A DNA stretch of 64,000 nt, from the NCBI RefSeq assembly GCF_041051975.1, contig NZ_CP163435.1:4960001-5024000 (forward strand). Direction: 5' to 3'. How positions within the stretch are numbered: the first letter of the stretch is position 1; every line of letters begins with the position of its first letter. Shown here one piece after another: positions 46,870 to 54,621 of this stretch. The notes beneath the pieces were generated by a model. The model ran no database searches, was not told the DNA's origin, and saw nothing but the letters and a program-made list of their open reading frames with translations. The position numbers and the translations under genes are program-made. The stretch is from Streptomyces sp. R21. GTDB taxonomy: Bacteria > Actinomycetota > Actinomycetes > Streptomycetales > Streptomycetaceae.

Positions 46870-47277
46870 ATGCCCGAGAGCTGGAACTACACCCTTTCCA
46901 TCCCCAACGACCCCCGAGCCGTCACGATCTGCCGCCGAACCCTCCGTCTGATCCTCGCCCTGCACGGCCTGCCCCACCTCACGGAGGCCGCCGAGCTGGT
47001 GGCGACGGAGCTGGTCACCAACGCCGTACAGCACACGAAGGGCCCCGCGGCCATACGGCTCCGCTGGTCGGCCCCGATCCTGCGCATCGGCGTCTGGGAC
47101 ACGGACCCGAGACCGCCCGCACTCACCACCGCCCCCACCCCCACGGACGAGTCGGGTCGCGGCCTCACTCTCGTGGAGGAGTGCACGGACAAGTGGGGCT
47201 GGTACGTGCTGGGGACGGCCCAAGTCCCCGGCAGGAACGGCAAGCTCGTGTGGTGCGAGCTGGCCGCGGCGGCGTGA
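46870..47277 (+). CDS. HATPase_c anti-sigma/serine kinase-like protein, second cassette
   Basis: A 135-residue protein starting at ATG 46870 with CAGGAG upstream; longer starts (for example ATG 46795) cannot be excluded. N-box AAELVATELVTNAVQHT at about 43-59, the second element IGVWDTDPRPP, the lid DESGRGLTLVEECTDKWG and the final strand KLVWCELAAAA. It is the RsbW-like single-domain ATPase of the WhiJ/AbaA cassette, divergent from the XRE regulator, as in the first cassette at 11852. Confidence 0.92.
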   Translation: MPESWNYTLSIPNDPRAVTICRRTLRLILALHGLPHLTEAAELVATELVTNAVQHTKGPAAIRLRWSAPILRIGVWDTDPRPPALTTAPTPTDESGRGLTLVEECTDKWGWYVLGTAQVPGRNGKLVWCELAAAA

Positions 47278-47356
47278 ACGTTTTGCCGCCCTCGAAAGAG
47301 TGAACGCGTCCGCATCGACCGGATACCCCGGCCCTTGATCCACCTAGGTTGCGCAC

Positions 47357-48256
47357 ATGGTCACATCAGCTCACGAGGCGTCTCACCGGATCTTCCAGGA
47401 ACGGCCGGAGATCCTGACACCGGTCTTCGGAATCCTGGGCATCCCACTGCCCGAGAAGGCGACGGTGGACGTACTCACCCCGGACGTGACGGAGTTACAC
47501 CCGCTTGAGCGCCGAGTCGACAGCGTGCTTCGAGTCGGCCCGTCCGACGGAGACGGATTCCTGCTCGCGATCGAGGCGCAAGGACGCCGTGACACGGACA
47601 AGGAGAACAGCTGGGCGTATTACGTGGCGTACCTCAGAGCGAAGTTCCGTCTGCCGGTGTTGCTGCTGGTGATCTGCCAGGACAGGGCCACGGCCAAGTG
47701 GGCCACGGGCCCCTTCTCGTGCGGGGCCCGTGGCTGGCCCGCGCAGACCACGTATCCCTTGGTTGTCGGACCCGACAACGTACCCGTGCTCACCGACCAG
47801 AGGGCGGTGGAGGAGAACCTGGCGATGGCGGCCTTCTCCGCCGTGACGCATGGCCGCAGCCCGGACGCGACGGTCATACTGGACGCACTGGCCCGCGCCC
47901 TCCAGGCGACGGACGGGAAGTCCGCGAAGTACTACTACGACTTTCTCGAAGTGGGCCTGGGGGACACCCCGGCCGGAGACAAGTGGAGGGACATCTTGAG
48001 CTTCATCACCTACTTCCCCGGCCGCGGTACGGTCCGCGAGACGGCCTATCTGGAAGGCAAGGCCGAGGGCGAAGCCAAGGGAGAGGCCAAGGGCATCCTG
48101 CGCGTCCTGGAAGTACGCGGCCTCCCCATCTCCGACAGCGCGCGCGAGCGCATCATCACCTGCACCGATCTGGACAGGCTCGCCGACTGGTTGGAGCGAT
48201 CCGGCACCGTCACGCACACGGAGGATCTCTTCGCCGAGGAACCGGATCGAGAGTGA
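47357..48256 (+). CDS. Rpn/YhgA-like PD-(D/E)XK protein carrying a TTA codon
   Basis: A 299-residue protein. The nuclease core shows Asp55 in RRVDSVLRV and Glu73-x-Gln75 in LLAIEAQGRRD, with AYYVAYLRAKFRLPVLLLVIC. This fits the Rpn/YhgA-like transposase-derived fold with the usual ExQ variant. The C-terminus has the family's helical tail with GKAEGEAKGEAKGILRVLEVRGLPIS. Leu47 is encoded by TTA (47495-47497, in frame), so translation should depend on the bldA tRNA and be developmentally timed. It lies 79 bp after the ATPase of the second WhiJ/AbaA-type cassette. Confidence 0.85.
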   Translation: MVTSAHEASHRIFQERPEILTPVFGILGIPLPEKATVDVLTPDVTELHPLERRVDSVLRVGPSDGDGFLLAIEAQGRRDTDKENSWAYYVAYLRAKFRLPVLLLVICQDRATAKWATGPFSCGARGWPAQTTYPLVVGPDNVPVLTDQRAVEENLAMAAFSAVTHGRSPDATVILDALARALQATDGKSAKYYYDFLEVGLGDTPAGDKWRDILSFITYFPGRGTVRETAYLEGKAEGEAKGEAKGILRVLEVRGLPISDSARERIITCTDLDRLADWLERSGTVTHTEDLFAEEPDRE

Positions 48257-48270
48257 CTCATCCGCAGCGA

Positions 48271-48303
48271 AAGGGCCCGCAACCGCGCTGGTTCCGGGCC
48301 CTT
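48271..48303. terminator. Terminator between convergent genes
   Basis: A 9-bp stem AAGGGCCCG / CGGGCCCTT, with an inner ACC/GGT pairing and a small loop, lies 15 bp after the Rpn-like stop and 18 bp before the end of the convergent dioxygenase. Confidence 0.8.
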
Positions 48304-48320
48304 CGCGGAGGGGGAGGGAG

Positions 48321-49268
48321 TTACGACGCCGAAGCCGACGCCGACGTGCTCGGCTGCGTGTCCGTGCTGTCGTGGGTCTCGTCCGGGGCGACGCCCATCG
48401 TCAGGTGGGCGTGGACTCCCTTGGCGATGTGCTTCTTGTCGTACTTGAGGTACAGCAGGCCGCCCTCGTGGCCGTTGTCCGGGTAGATCGTGTCCTCGTC
48501 GAGGGTCGTGCGGGTGGTGGTGTTGGTGGAGTACGGGGAGACCGCCGCCGAAGCCAGGACCGACTTCTCGTCGAAGAAGAGCTGGCCCGTGTGGCAGGTG
48601 TGGCCGCCCTCGTAGCCCGCGTCGGTCCACTCGCCGTCCACGTGGACCTTGACGTGGATGTGGACGCAGCGGCCCTGGTACCAGCCCGGGAAGACCGTCT
48701 TGAAGGTGACGTAGCCGTGCCTGTCCGTCTTCCAGGTGCCCCGGAGATAGCGCTCGTCGTCCGTCGGCTCCGAGTGGCCGCCGCCCGTGCCCCCGGAGGG
48801 CGCGCCGGACGGGGGCTCACCGGTGGGCGTGCCCGAGGGCGCGTCGGACGGGGAGCCCGACGGCGGGGTGCCGCCACCGCCGCCGTTGCTCATCGCCTCG
48901 TAGCCGGAGTAGACACCGAGCGCGGAGCAGTGCCAGATGTCGACGGCCGCGTTCTTGACGGGCTTGCAGGTCTCCGCGTCGATCACCTTGAGCTTGAGGG
49001 TCAGGGGGATGCCCTCCTGGTCCTCGGTGATGTCCTGGCGGATCTTGTCCGCGTCGATGTAGTACGGGCCCTCGGTGGTCTCCGTGGTGAGGGTGTAACA
49101 CGTCTCCGACGCGGTCGCCTCGGTGTCCGCGGTCGTCTCGCCCGCGAACGCGTTCATGGCGAGCCCGCCGCCCACGCCCACGGCCGCGACGGCCGCTCCA
49201 CCTGCGACGACAACCCTGCGGCGCGTCAGATCCCGTTTGTGTGCCGGTCCTTTGGGGGTCTCAGTCAT
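48321..49268 (-). CDS. Tat-exported intradiol ring-cleavage dioxygenase
   Basis: A 315-residue protein; ATG 49268. The twin-arginine signal is LTRRRVVVAGGAAVAAV (14-30). The catalytic domain has TTEGPYYIDADKIRQDI, VDIWHCSALGVYSGY with a Tyr ligand, GWYQGRCVHIHVKVH with the second Tyr and two His ligands for Fe(III), and the ending GHTCHTGQLFFDE. A Gly/Pro/Ser-rich stretch (SGSPSDAPSGTPTGEPPSGA, about 140-170) is inserted between the first Tyr and the core strand. Secreted catechol/protocatechuate-type dioxygenases are known in Streptomyces and act on lignin-derived aromatics. The substrate is not determinable here. Confidence 0.92.
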   Translation of the reverse strand: MTETPKGPAHKRDLTRRRVVVAGGAAVAAVGVGGGLAMNAFAGETTADTEATASETCYTLTTETTEGPYYIDADKIRQDITEDQEGIPLTLKLKVIDAETCKPVKNAAVDIWHCSALGVYSGYEAMSNGGGGGTPPSGSPSDAPSGTPTGEPPSGAPSGGTGGGHSEPTDDERYLRGTWKTDRHGYVTFKTVFPGWYQGRCVHIHVKVHVDGEWTDAGYEGGHTCHTGQLFFDEKSVLASAAVSPYSTNTTTRTTLDEDTIYPDNGHEGGLLYLKYDKKHIAKGVHAHLTMGVAPDETHDSTDTQPSTSASASAS

Positions 49269-49339
49269 GGACCCGGACGCTATGAAGCGCACCTGTCAGG
49301 AGCGTGGGTAGGGACTGTGGATTCGGGTGCGCACGCGAA

Positions 49340-49373
49340 AGTGGCCCGGAACCGACGCCGGTTCCGAGCCACT
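49340..49373. terminator. Terminator downstream of aspS
   Basis: The stem AGTGGC-c-CGGAACCG / CGGTTCCG-a-GCCACT with a 3-base loop lies just after the aspS stop (49397) in the direction of transcription. Confidence 0.85.
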
Positions 49374-49396
49374 CCACATGCGACGACTGCCAGGTG

Positions 49397-51160
49397 CTAC
49401 TTCGGCTGCGGCTTCCGCACCGACAGGTGCAGCTCGCGCAGGCGGGTCTCGTCCAGCTCGGTGGGTGCGCCCATCATCAGGTCCTGCGCGTTGCCGTTGA
49501 GCGGGAACGAGATGGTCTCGCGGATGTTCGGCTCGTCCGCGAGCAGCATGACGATGCGGTCGACACCCGGGGCGATCCCGCCGTGCGGCGGGGCGCCGAA
49601 GCGGAAGGCGCGGAGCATGCCGGCGAACTGCTCCTCGACGGTGTCACGGTCGTAGCCCGCGATCTCGAAGGCCTTGAGCATGATCTCGGGCTCGTGGTTC
49701 CGGATCGCGCCGGAGGACAGCTCGACGCCGTTGCAGACGATGTCGTACTGCCAGCCCAGGATGTCCAGCGGGTCCTGGGTCTCCAGGGCCTCCAGGCCGC
49801 CCTGCGGCATCGAGAACGGGTTGTGCGAGAAGTCGATCTTGCCGGTCTCCTCGTCCTTCTCGTACATCGGGAAGTCGACGATCCAGCAGAAGCGGAAGAC
49901 GCCCTCCTCGAAGTGCCCGGCACGCTTGGCGGCCTCGACCCGCACCGCGCCCATGATCTTCGAGACCTCGTCGAACTCGCCCGCGCCGAAGAAGACGGCG
50001 TGCCCGGCGGAGAGGGAGAGTCGCTTGGTCAGCTCCGCGACGTTCTCCTCCGTGAGGAACTTCGCGATCGGGCCGGTCAGCGAACCGTCCTCGGCCACCC
50101 GCACCCACGCCAGGCCCTTCGCGCCCTGCTCGACCGCGTAGTCACCGAGGCCGTCGAAGAACTTGCGGGACTGGCCCGCGGTGTCCGGCACCGGCAGCGC
50201 GCGCACGTGCTTGCCGGCGAAGGCCTTGAACTCCGAGCCCGCGAAGATGTCGGTGATGTCGACGAGCTCCAGCTGGGCACGGAGGTCCGGCTTGTCGGAG
50301 CCGTACTTCAGCATCGCCTCGCGGAACGGGATGCGCGGGAAGGGCGACGTCACGTGACGGCCCTTGCCGAACTCCTCGAACAGCTCCGTCATGAGCTTCT
50401 CGATGGGCTGGAAGACGTCCTCCTGCTCGACGAAGCTCATCTCGACGTCGAGCTGGTAGAACTCGCCCGGCGAGCGGTCCGCGCGGGCGTCCTCGTCGCG
50501 GAAGCAGGGTGCGATCTGGAAGTACCGGTCGAAGCCGGAGATCATCAGCAGCTGCTTGAACTGCTGCGGCGCCTGCGGCAGCGCGTAGAACTTGCCCGGG
50601 TTCAGACGGGAGGGGACCACGAAGTCGCGCGCGCCCTCGGGGGAGGTGGCGCTGAGGATCGGGGTCGCCATCTCGTTGAAGCCCAGCGCCGTCATCTTGT
50701 GACGGATCGCGGAGATCACGGCCGTACGCAGCAGGATGTTGCGGTGCATGCGCTCGCGACGCAGGTCGAGGAAGCGGTACTCCAGGCGCCGCTCCTCGTT
50801 GACCCCGTCCTCCGCGTTGATCGTGAAGGGGAGCGGGGCGGCCGCGCCGAGCAGCTCGACCTCGCTGACCTCGACCTCGATCTCGCCGGTGGGGAGCTCC
50901 GCGTTGACGTTCTCGGCGCCGCGGGAGACGACCTTGCCGTCGATGCGGACCGTCGACTCCTTGGAGATCTTGTCGAGGGCCTCGTACGCGGGGGTGCCGG
51001 GGCGGGCCACCAGCTGCGTGATGCCGTAGTGATCGCGCAGATCGATGAAGAGGATGCCGCCCAGGTCTCGGCGATTGTGCAGCCAGCCGCTCAGCCGGAC
51101 GTCGCTCTCGACGTCAGAGGCGCGGAGCTCGCCGCAGGTGTGGGACCTGTACCGATGCAT
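49397..51160 (-). CDS. aspS: Aspartyl-tRNA synthetase
   Basis: A 587-residue class II synthetase of the bacterial type. An N-terminal OB-fold anticodon-binding domain (about 5-105: LSGWLHNRRDLGGILFIDLRD) precedes the catalytic core with motif 1 (LGFNEMATPILSATSPEGARDF), motif 2 (FQIAPCFRDEDARADRSPGEFYQLD) and motif 3 (GIAPGVDRIVMLLADEPNIRETISFP). The bacterial GAD insertion domain lies at about 290-410. It charges tRNA-Asp. A parS site lies 34 bp upstream. The gene is monocistronic, with its own terminator. Confidence 0.97.
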   Translation of the reverse strand: MHRYRSHTCGELRASDVESDVRLSGWLHNRRDLGGILFIDLRDHYGITQLVARPGTPAYEALDKISKESTVRIDGKVVSRGAENVNAELPTGEIEVEVSEVELLGAAAPLPFTINAEDGVNEERRLEYRFLDLRRERMHRNILLRTAVISAIRHKMTALGFNEMATPILSATSPEGARDFVVPSRLNPGKFYALPQAPQQFKQLLMISGFDRYFQIAPCFRDEDARADRSPGEFYQLDVEMSFVEQEDVFQPIEKLMTELFEEFGKGRHVTSPFPRIPFREAMLKYGSDKPDLRAQLELVDITDIFAGSEFKAFAGKHVRALPVPDTAGQSRKFFDGLGDYAVEQGAKGLAWVRVAEDGSLTGPIAKFLTEENVAELTKRLSLSAGHAVFFGAGEFDEVSKIMGAVRVEAAKRAGHFEEGVFRFCWIVDFPMYEKDEETGKIDFSHNPFSMPQGGLEALETQDPLDILGWQYDIVCNGVELSSGAIRNHEPEIMLKAFEIAGYDRDTVEEQFAGMLRAFRFGAPPHGGIAPGVDRIVMLLADEPNIRETISFPLNGNAQDLMMGAPTELDETRLRELHLSVRKPQPK

Positions 51161-51193
51161 CGTCGTTCATCCAGCCTTCGCGGATCGGGGAGT

Positions 51194-51207
51194 GTTTCAC
51201 GTGAAAC
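51194..51207. other. parS centromere site (ParB binding)
   Basis: GTTTCACGTGAAAC is a perfect 14-bp palindrome and exactly the Streptomyces parS consensus. It lies 34 bp upstream of the aspS start. In Streptomyces, parS copies cluster around oriC, and one near aspS is expected. No second copy was seen in this window. Confidence 0.93.
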
Positions 51208-51305
51208 ACACCCCAGGGTACCGGCCGCCCCACATGGCCTCTCCCCATTACCTCTGCGCCCCCCTTCGGTGGCAGCTCTCGATCACCTCTCCCTACAGTG
51301 GGTCA

Positions 51306-53525
51306 ATGCGCACTGGTGAGCCCCTGCCCGCCGTGGGGGCCGTCCTGGCCTCTCTCGCGACCGGTCTGTGGCACTGGGACAACGCCGCGGGGCAGGTCAC
51401 GGTCGACGCCGAGGCCGCCCGGCTCCTCGGGTTGCCCCCCGAGCCGGCGACGCTCACGGTGGCCACGGCACGCGCCCGTCTGCACCCGGTCGACTGGAAC
51501 GAGATCGTCTCCGTCGTCCAGCTCGCCGTCATGGAGGAGACCCTCGCCGAGGTCCGGGTGCGGATCATGGACGAGCACGGCCGGGTCGTGCGCACCGTGC
51601 GCAGCCGCTCCAAGCCGTCCTTCAACCACGAGATGAAGGCGTACGAGCTGATCGGCACCATCCAGGAGGTCACCGAGCCCCCGCCGGGCGTCGCGGCGCG
51701 CAGCCCCGTCACGGGCGACTGGCGCCGCTCGCGGGAGGCGTTCCTGCTGGACGCGGGGCGCGCGCTGGCCGAGGCACGGTCCACGGAGGAGGTGCTGCGG
51801 GTCGCGGCGGGCCTGTCGATGCCGGGGTTCTCCCCGGACGGGCTGGCGGTCTTCGGCGCCGCCGCCGACCGGCTGACGATCATCGGCCACCACGGGCACC
51901 AGCCGGGGGACGAGGGACCGTTCTCCCACATGTCCCTGGACACGGACTATCCGGCCGCGGAGGTCGTCCGCACGGGCCGGGCCGTCTATCTCTCCTCCCC
52001 CGAGGACTACAAGGCGCGCTACCCGGCGTCCTGGCCGCTGGCCCAGCACTTCGGGCGGGAGTCCTGGGCGTTCCTGCCGCTGACCGTCGCCGGGCGCACG
52101 ATGGGCGCGTGGATGGCGGCCTTCACGTATCCCGTCAGCTTCACGCCCGACGAGCGCTCGGTCCTCACCACCGTGGCGCGGATGCTGGCGCAGGCCCTCT
52201 CGCGCGCCGGTGCCGCCGAGTCGGAGCGGGAGCTGACCGACGGGCTCCAGCGCTCGATGATGCCGACGCTCGGCCCGGAGATCCCCGGCATGACCGTCGC
52301 CGCCCGCTATGTGCCCACCGGCGGCGGGCTCCAGGTCGGCGGCGACTGGTACGACATGATCCCGCTGCCCGGCGGCACTTCCCCGGCGAACTCCGGGGGC
52401 GGCCGCTTCGCGCTGGTCATCGGCGACGTCCAGGGCCACGACGTACGGGCCGCCGGGCTGATGGGCCAGCTGCGGATCGCCCTGCGCGCCTATGCCTCCG
52501 AGGGCCACCGCCCCGACGCCGTCCTCTCACGCGCCTCCCGCTTCCTGTACGGGGTCACGGACTCGGTGACGTACGGGGAGAGCGGTCCCGAGGCGGGCGA
52601 CGTGCGCTTCGCGACCTGCCTGTACGTCGAGGTCGACCCGGCGTCCGGCACGCTCGACATCGCCCGCGCCGGGCATCCCGACCCGGCGATACGGATGGCG
52701 GACGGGACCGTGCTGATGCGGCCGACCGCGGGCGGGCTGCCGCTGGGCATCGACCCGGACGCCGACTATCCGACGACCCGGCTCGTCCTGGAGCCCGGCG
52801 AGACCATGCTGATCTGCACCGACGGGCTCATCGAGACCGGCGGCCACGACCTCGACACCGGCTGGCGGCGCATCCGCCGCACCCTGGAGTCCCACAACGG
52901 CGACATGGAAGCCCTCGCCGACGCGCTCGTCCAGGCCGTGCACGGGCCCTCCTCGCACCACACCACCGGCCCGCTGGTGGACCGCCGCGAGGACGACATA
53001 GCGCTGTTGCTGCTGTGCCGGGTGAGCGAGGGATGCGGCTGCGACGCCGAGGCGACCACGATTCCTTCCGTACGGCGCACGATGCTGACCATCGCGCAGG
53101 CCGAGCCCGAGCGGATCGCCGGGGCCCGGCAGCAGCTGCGTGAACTGCTCCACGACTGGATGTCCGAGGACCAGGTCGACTCGGCGGTCCTCCTCGTCTC
53201 CGAGATGCTCACGAACGTCCTCGTGCACACGGACGCCGACGCGCTGCTCGTCGCCGAGGTGACCGGCCGGCCGGGCGCCGAGGGCACCCCGGGGGAGCGG
53301 CGCATGCGCGTCGAGGTCACCGACGCCAGCGACGACCTCCCGCACCGCCGCCACCCCGGCGAACTCGCCTCCTCCGGGCGGGGCCTGGTGCTCACGGAAC
53401 TCCTCGCGGACGCGTGGGGCGTGGACCCGCGGGGCGAGGGCAAGAGCATCTGGTTCGAGCTCTACGAGTCGTCCGCCAAGGAGCCGGAAGCGCCGGGAGA
53501 AGTGGACGGGCCGGGGGTGCCGTAG
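51306..53525 (+). CDS. PAS-GAF-PP2C phosphatase with C-terminal HATPase kinase domain
   Basis: A 739-residue soluble regulator. Domains: PAS-like (about 10-115: GLWHWDNAAGQVTVDAEAA), GAF (about 145-300: LLDAGRALAEARSTEEVLR, ESWAFLPLTVAGRTMGAWMA), SpoIIE-type PP2C (about 320-575: MMPTLGPEIPG, GGDWYDMIPLPGG, ALVIGDVQGHDVRAAGLMG, GETMLICTDGLIETGG, REDDIALLLLC), and RsbW-like HATPase (about 610-720: VLLVSEMLTNVLVHT, SSGRGLVLTELLADAWG). Phosphatase and anti-sigma kinase in one chain are a known Streptomyces arrangement for partner-switching control of stress sigma factors. No antagonist gene is adjacent. The 3' end overlaps the convergent AI-2E gene by 64 bp. Confidence 0.95.
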   Translation: MRTGEPLPAVGAVLASLATGLWHWDNAAGQVTVDAEAARLLGLPPEPATLTVATARARLHPVDWNEIVSVVQLAVMEETLAEVRVRIMDEHGRVVRTVRSRSKPSFNHEMKAYELIGTIQEVTEPPPGVAARSPVTGDWRRSREAFLLDAGRALAEARSTEEVLRVAAGLSMPGFSPDGLAVFGAAADRLTIIGHHGHQPGDEGPFSHMSLDTDYPAAEVVRTGRAVYLSSPEDYKARYPASWPLAQHFGRESWAFLPLTVAGRTMGAWMAAFTYPVSFTPDERSVLTTVARMLAQALSRAGAAESERELTDGLQRSMMPTLGPEIPGMTVAARYVPTGGGLQVGGDWYDMIPLPGGTSPANSGGGRFALVIGDVQGHDVRAAGLMGQLRIALRAYASEGHRPDAVLSRASRFLYGVTDSVTYGESGPEAGDVRFATCLYVEVDPASGTLDIARAGHPDPAIRMADGTVLMRPTAGGLPLGIDPDADYPTTRLVLEPGETMLICTDGLIETGGHDLDTGWRRIRRTLESHNGDMEALADALVQAVHGPSSHHTTGPLVDRREDDIALLLLCRVSEGCGCDAEATTIPSVRRTMLTIAQAEPERIAGARQQLRELLHDWMSEDQVDSAVLLVSEMLTNVLVHTDADALLVAEVTGRPGAEGTPGERRMRVEVTDASDDLPHRRHPGELASSGRGLVLTELLADAWGVDPRGEGKSIWFELYESSAKEPEAPGEVDGPGVP

Positions 53526-54541
53526 AGGGTCCGCAGCTCGGAGATCACCCCGAAGGCGGCCGCCGTCAGCGGCACGGCCAGCAGCATGCCGAGCACCCCC
53601 GCCACCGACGCCCCCGCCGTGATCGCCAGCATCACCACCGCCGGGTGCATCTGCACGGTCCGGCTCTGGATCATCGGCAGAAGCACATGGCCCTCGAGGA
53701 CCTGCACGGCAAGCACCACCCCCAGCACCCACAGCGCGATGACGGCCCCCCGGTCCGCAAGCGCGACGAGCACGGCCACGGCCCCGGAGACGAAGGCCCC
53801 GAGATAGGGGATGTAGGCCCCCACGAAGACGAGCGCGCCGAGCCCGACGGCGCCCGGCACGTCGAGAATCAGCAGCCCGACGGTGATGCAGGTGGCGTCG
53901 ATGAGCGCGATGAGGGTCGTCCCCCGCATGAAGCCCTCGACGGCCTCGAACGCCCGGCGCGCCATGGCCTCGACGATGTCGGCGGTACCGCGCGGCGCGA
54001 GCGAGCGCAGCGCGTCCATCGCCCGGTCGGAGTCCCGCAGGAAGAAGAAGACGAGCAGCAGCGCGAGCACGGCCATGGCGAGGGCCTCGCCGACGACGCT
54101 GACCCCGCTGATGACGTTGGAGGCGGCGGTCCCCCCGAACCTGGTCAGCAGATCCTTGGAGTTGGACGCCAGGTCGTCCAGCGAGGTCCCGGCCGCACCG
54201 AAGTGCTCGGCGACCGACTGCGCGGCGTCCTTGAGCGACGACACGATCTGGTCGCCGGTGTCGATGAGCGCGGCGACGACGATGTACACGGCCCCGCCGA
54301 CCACCGCCACGACGGCCACACAGGTGAGCCCCGCCGCAAGAGACCGATTGACCCGGGCCTTCACCAGCCGCCGGTACAACGGCCCGAGCAACGCCGTCCC
54401 GAGCAACGCCAGCAGCACCGGCGTGACAGCCGTACGGAATTCCCCGCACAGCACGATCCCGACCCACGCCACGGCGGCAACAAGAAGCACGACGACACAC
54501 CAGGCGACCAACCGCCGCACGCCTTCGGGGAGGAGATGCAC
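53462..54541 (-). CDS. AI-2E-family (PerM-like) membrane transporter
   Basis: A 359-residue polytopic protein with about seven helices: 10-30, 35-52, 68-90, then 155-175, 210-240, 245-290 and 305-335. It has the family's central soluble section (SSLKDAAQSVAEHFGAAGT) and the conserved late motifs GLLILDVPGAVGLGALVFVGAYIPYLGAFVSG and LPMIQSRTVQMHPAVVMLAITAG. Members export autoinducer-2 or act as ion/proton antiporters; the substrate here is unknown. It converges with the PAS-GAF-PP2C gene, overlapping 64 bp, and follows the pirin gene and its terminator. Confidence 0.92.
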   Translation of the reverse strand: MHLLPEGVRRLVAWCVVVLLVAAVAWVGIVLCGEFRTAVTPVLLALLGTALLGPLYRRLVKARVNRSLAAGLTCVAVVAVVGGAVYIVVAALIDTGDQIVSSLKDAAQSVAEHFGAAGTSLDDLASNSKDLLTRFGGTAASNVISGVSVVGEALAMAVLALLLVFFFLRDSDRAMDALRSLAPRGTADIVEAMARRAFEAVEGFMRGTTLIALIDATCITVGLLILDVPGAVGLGALVFVGAYIPYLGAFVSGAVAVLVALADRGAVIALWVLGVVLAVQVLEGHVLLPMIQSRTVQMHPAVVMLAITAGASVAGVLGMLLAVPLTAAAFGVISELRTLYGTPGPSTSPGASGSLADDS

Positions 54542-54561
54542 ACTCCCACCCGAACACGCGA

Positions 54562-54594
54562 CGGGCGGGCCGTCCTCTCAGGACGGCCCGCCCG
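54562..54594. terminator. Terminator between pirin and AI-2E genes
   Basis: A perfect 15-bp stem CGGGCGGGCCGTCCT / AGGACGGCCCGCCCG with a 3-base loop lies just downstream of the pirin stop (54622) in the minus direction. Confidence 0.88.
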
Positions 54595-54621
54595 GGTGAC
54601 GCAGTGTCAGGAGATGCGTCC

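Noticed and set aside
49304..51319. Long plus-strand open frame opposite aspS
   Set aside because: It is the mirror frame of a confidently identified synthetase. The translation is made of Leu/Arg/Glu/Gly repeats with no motif.
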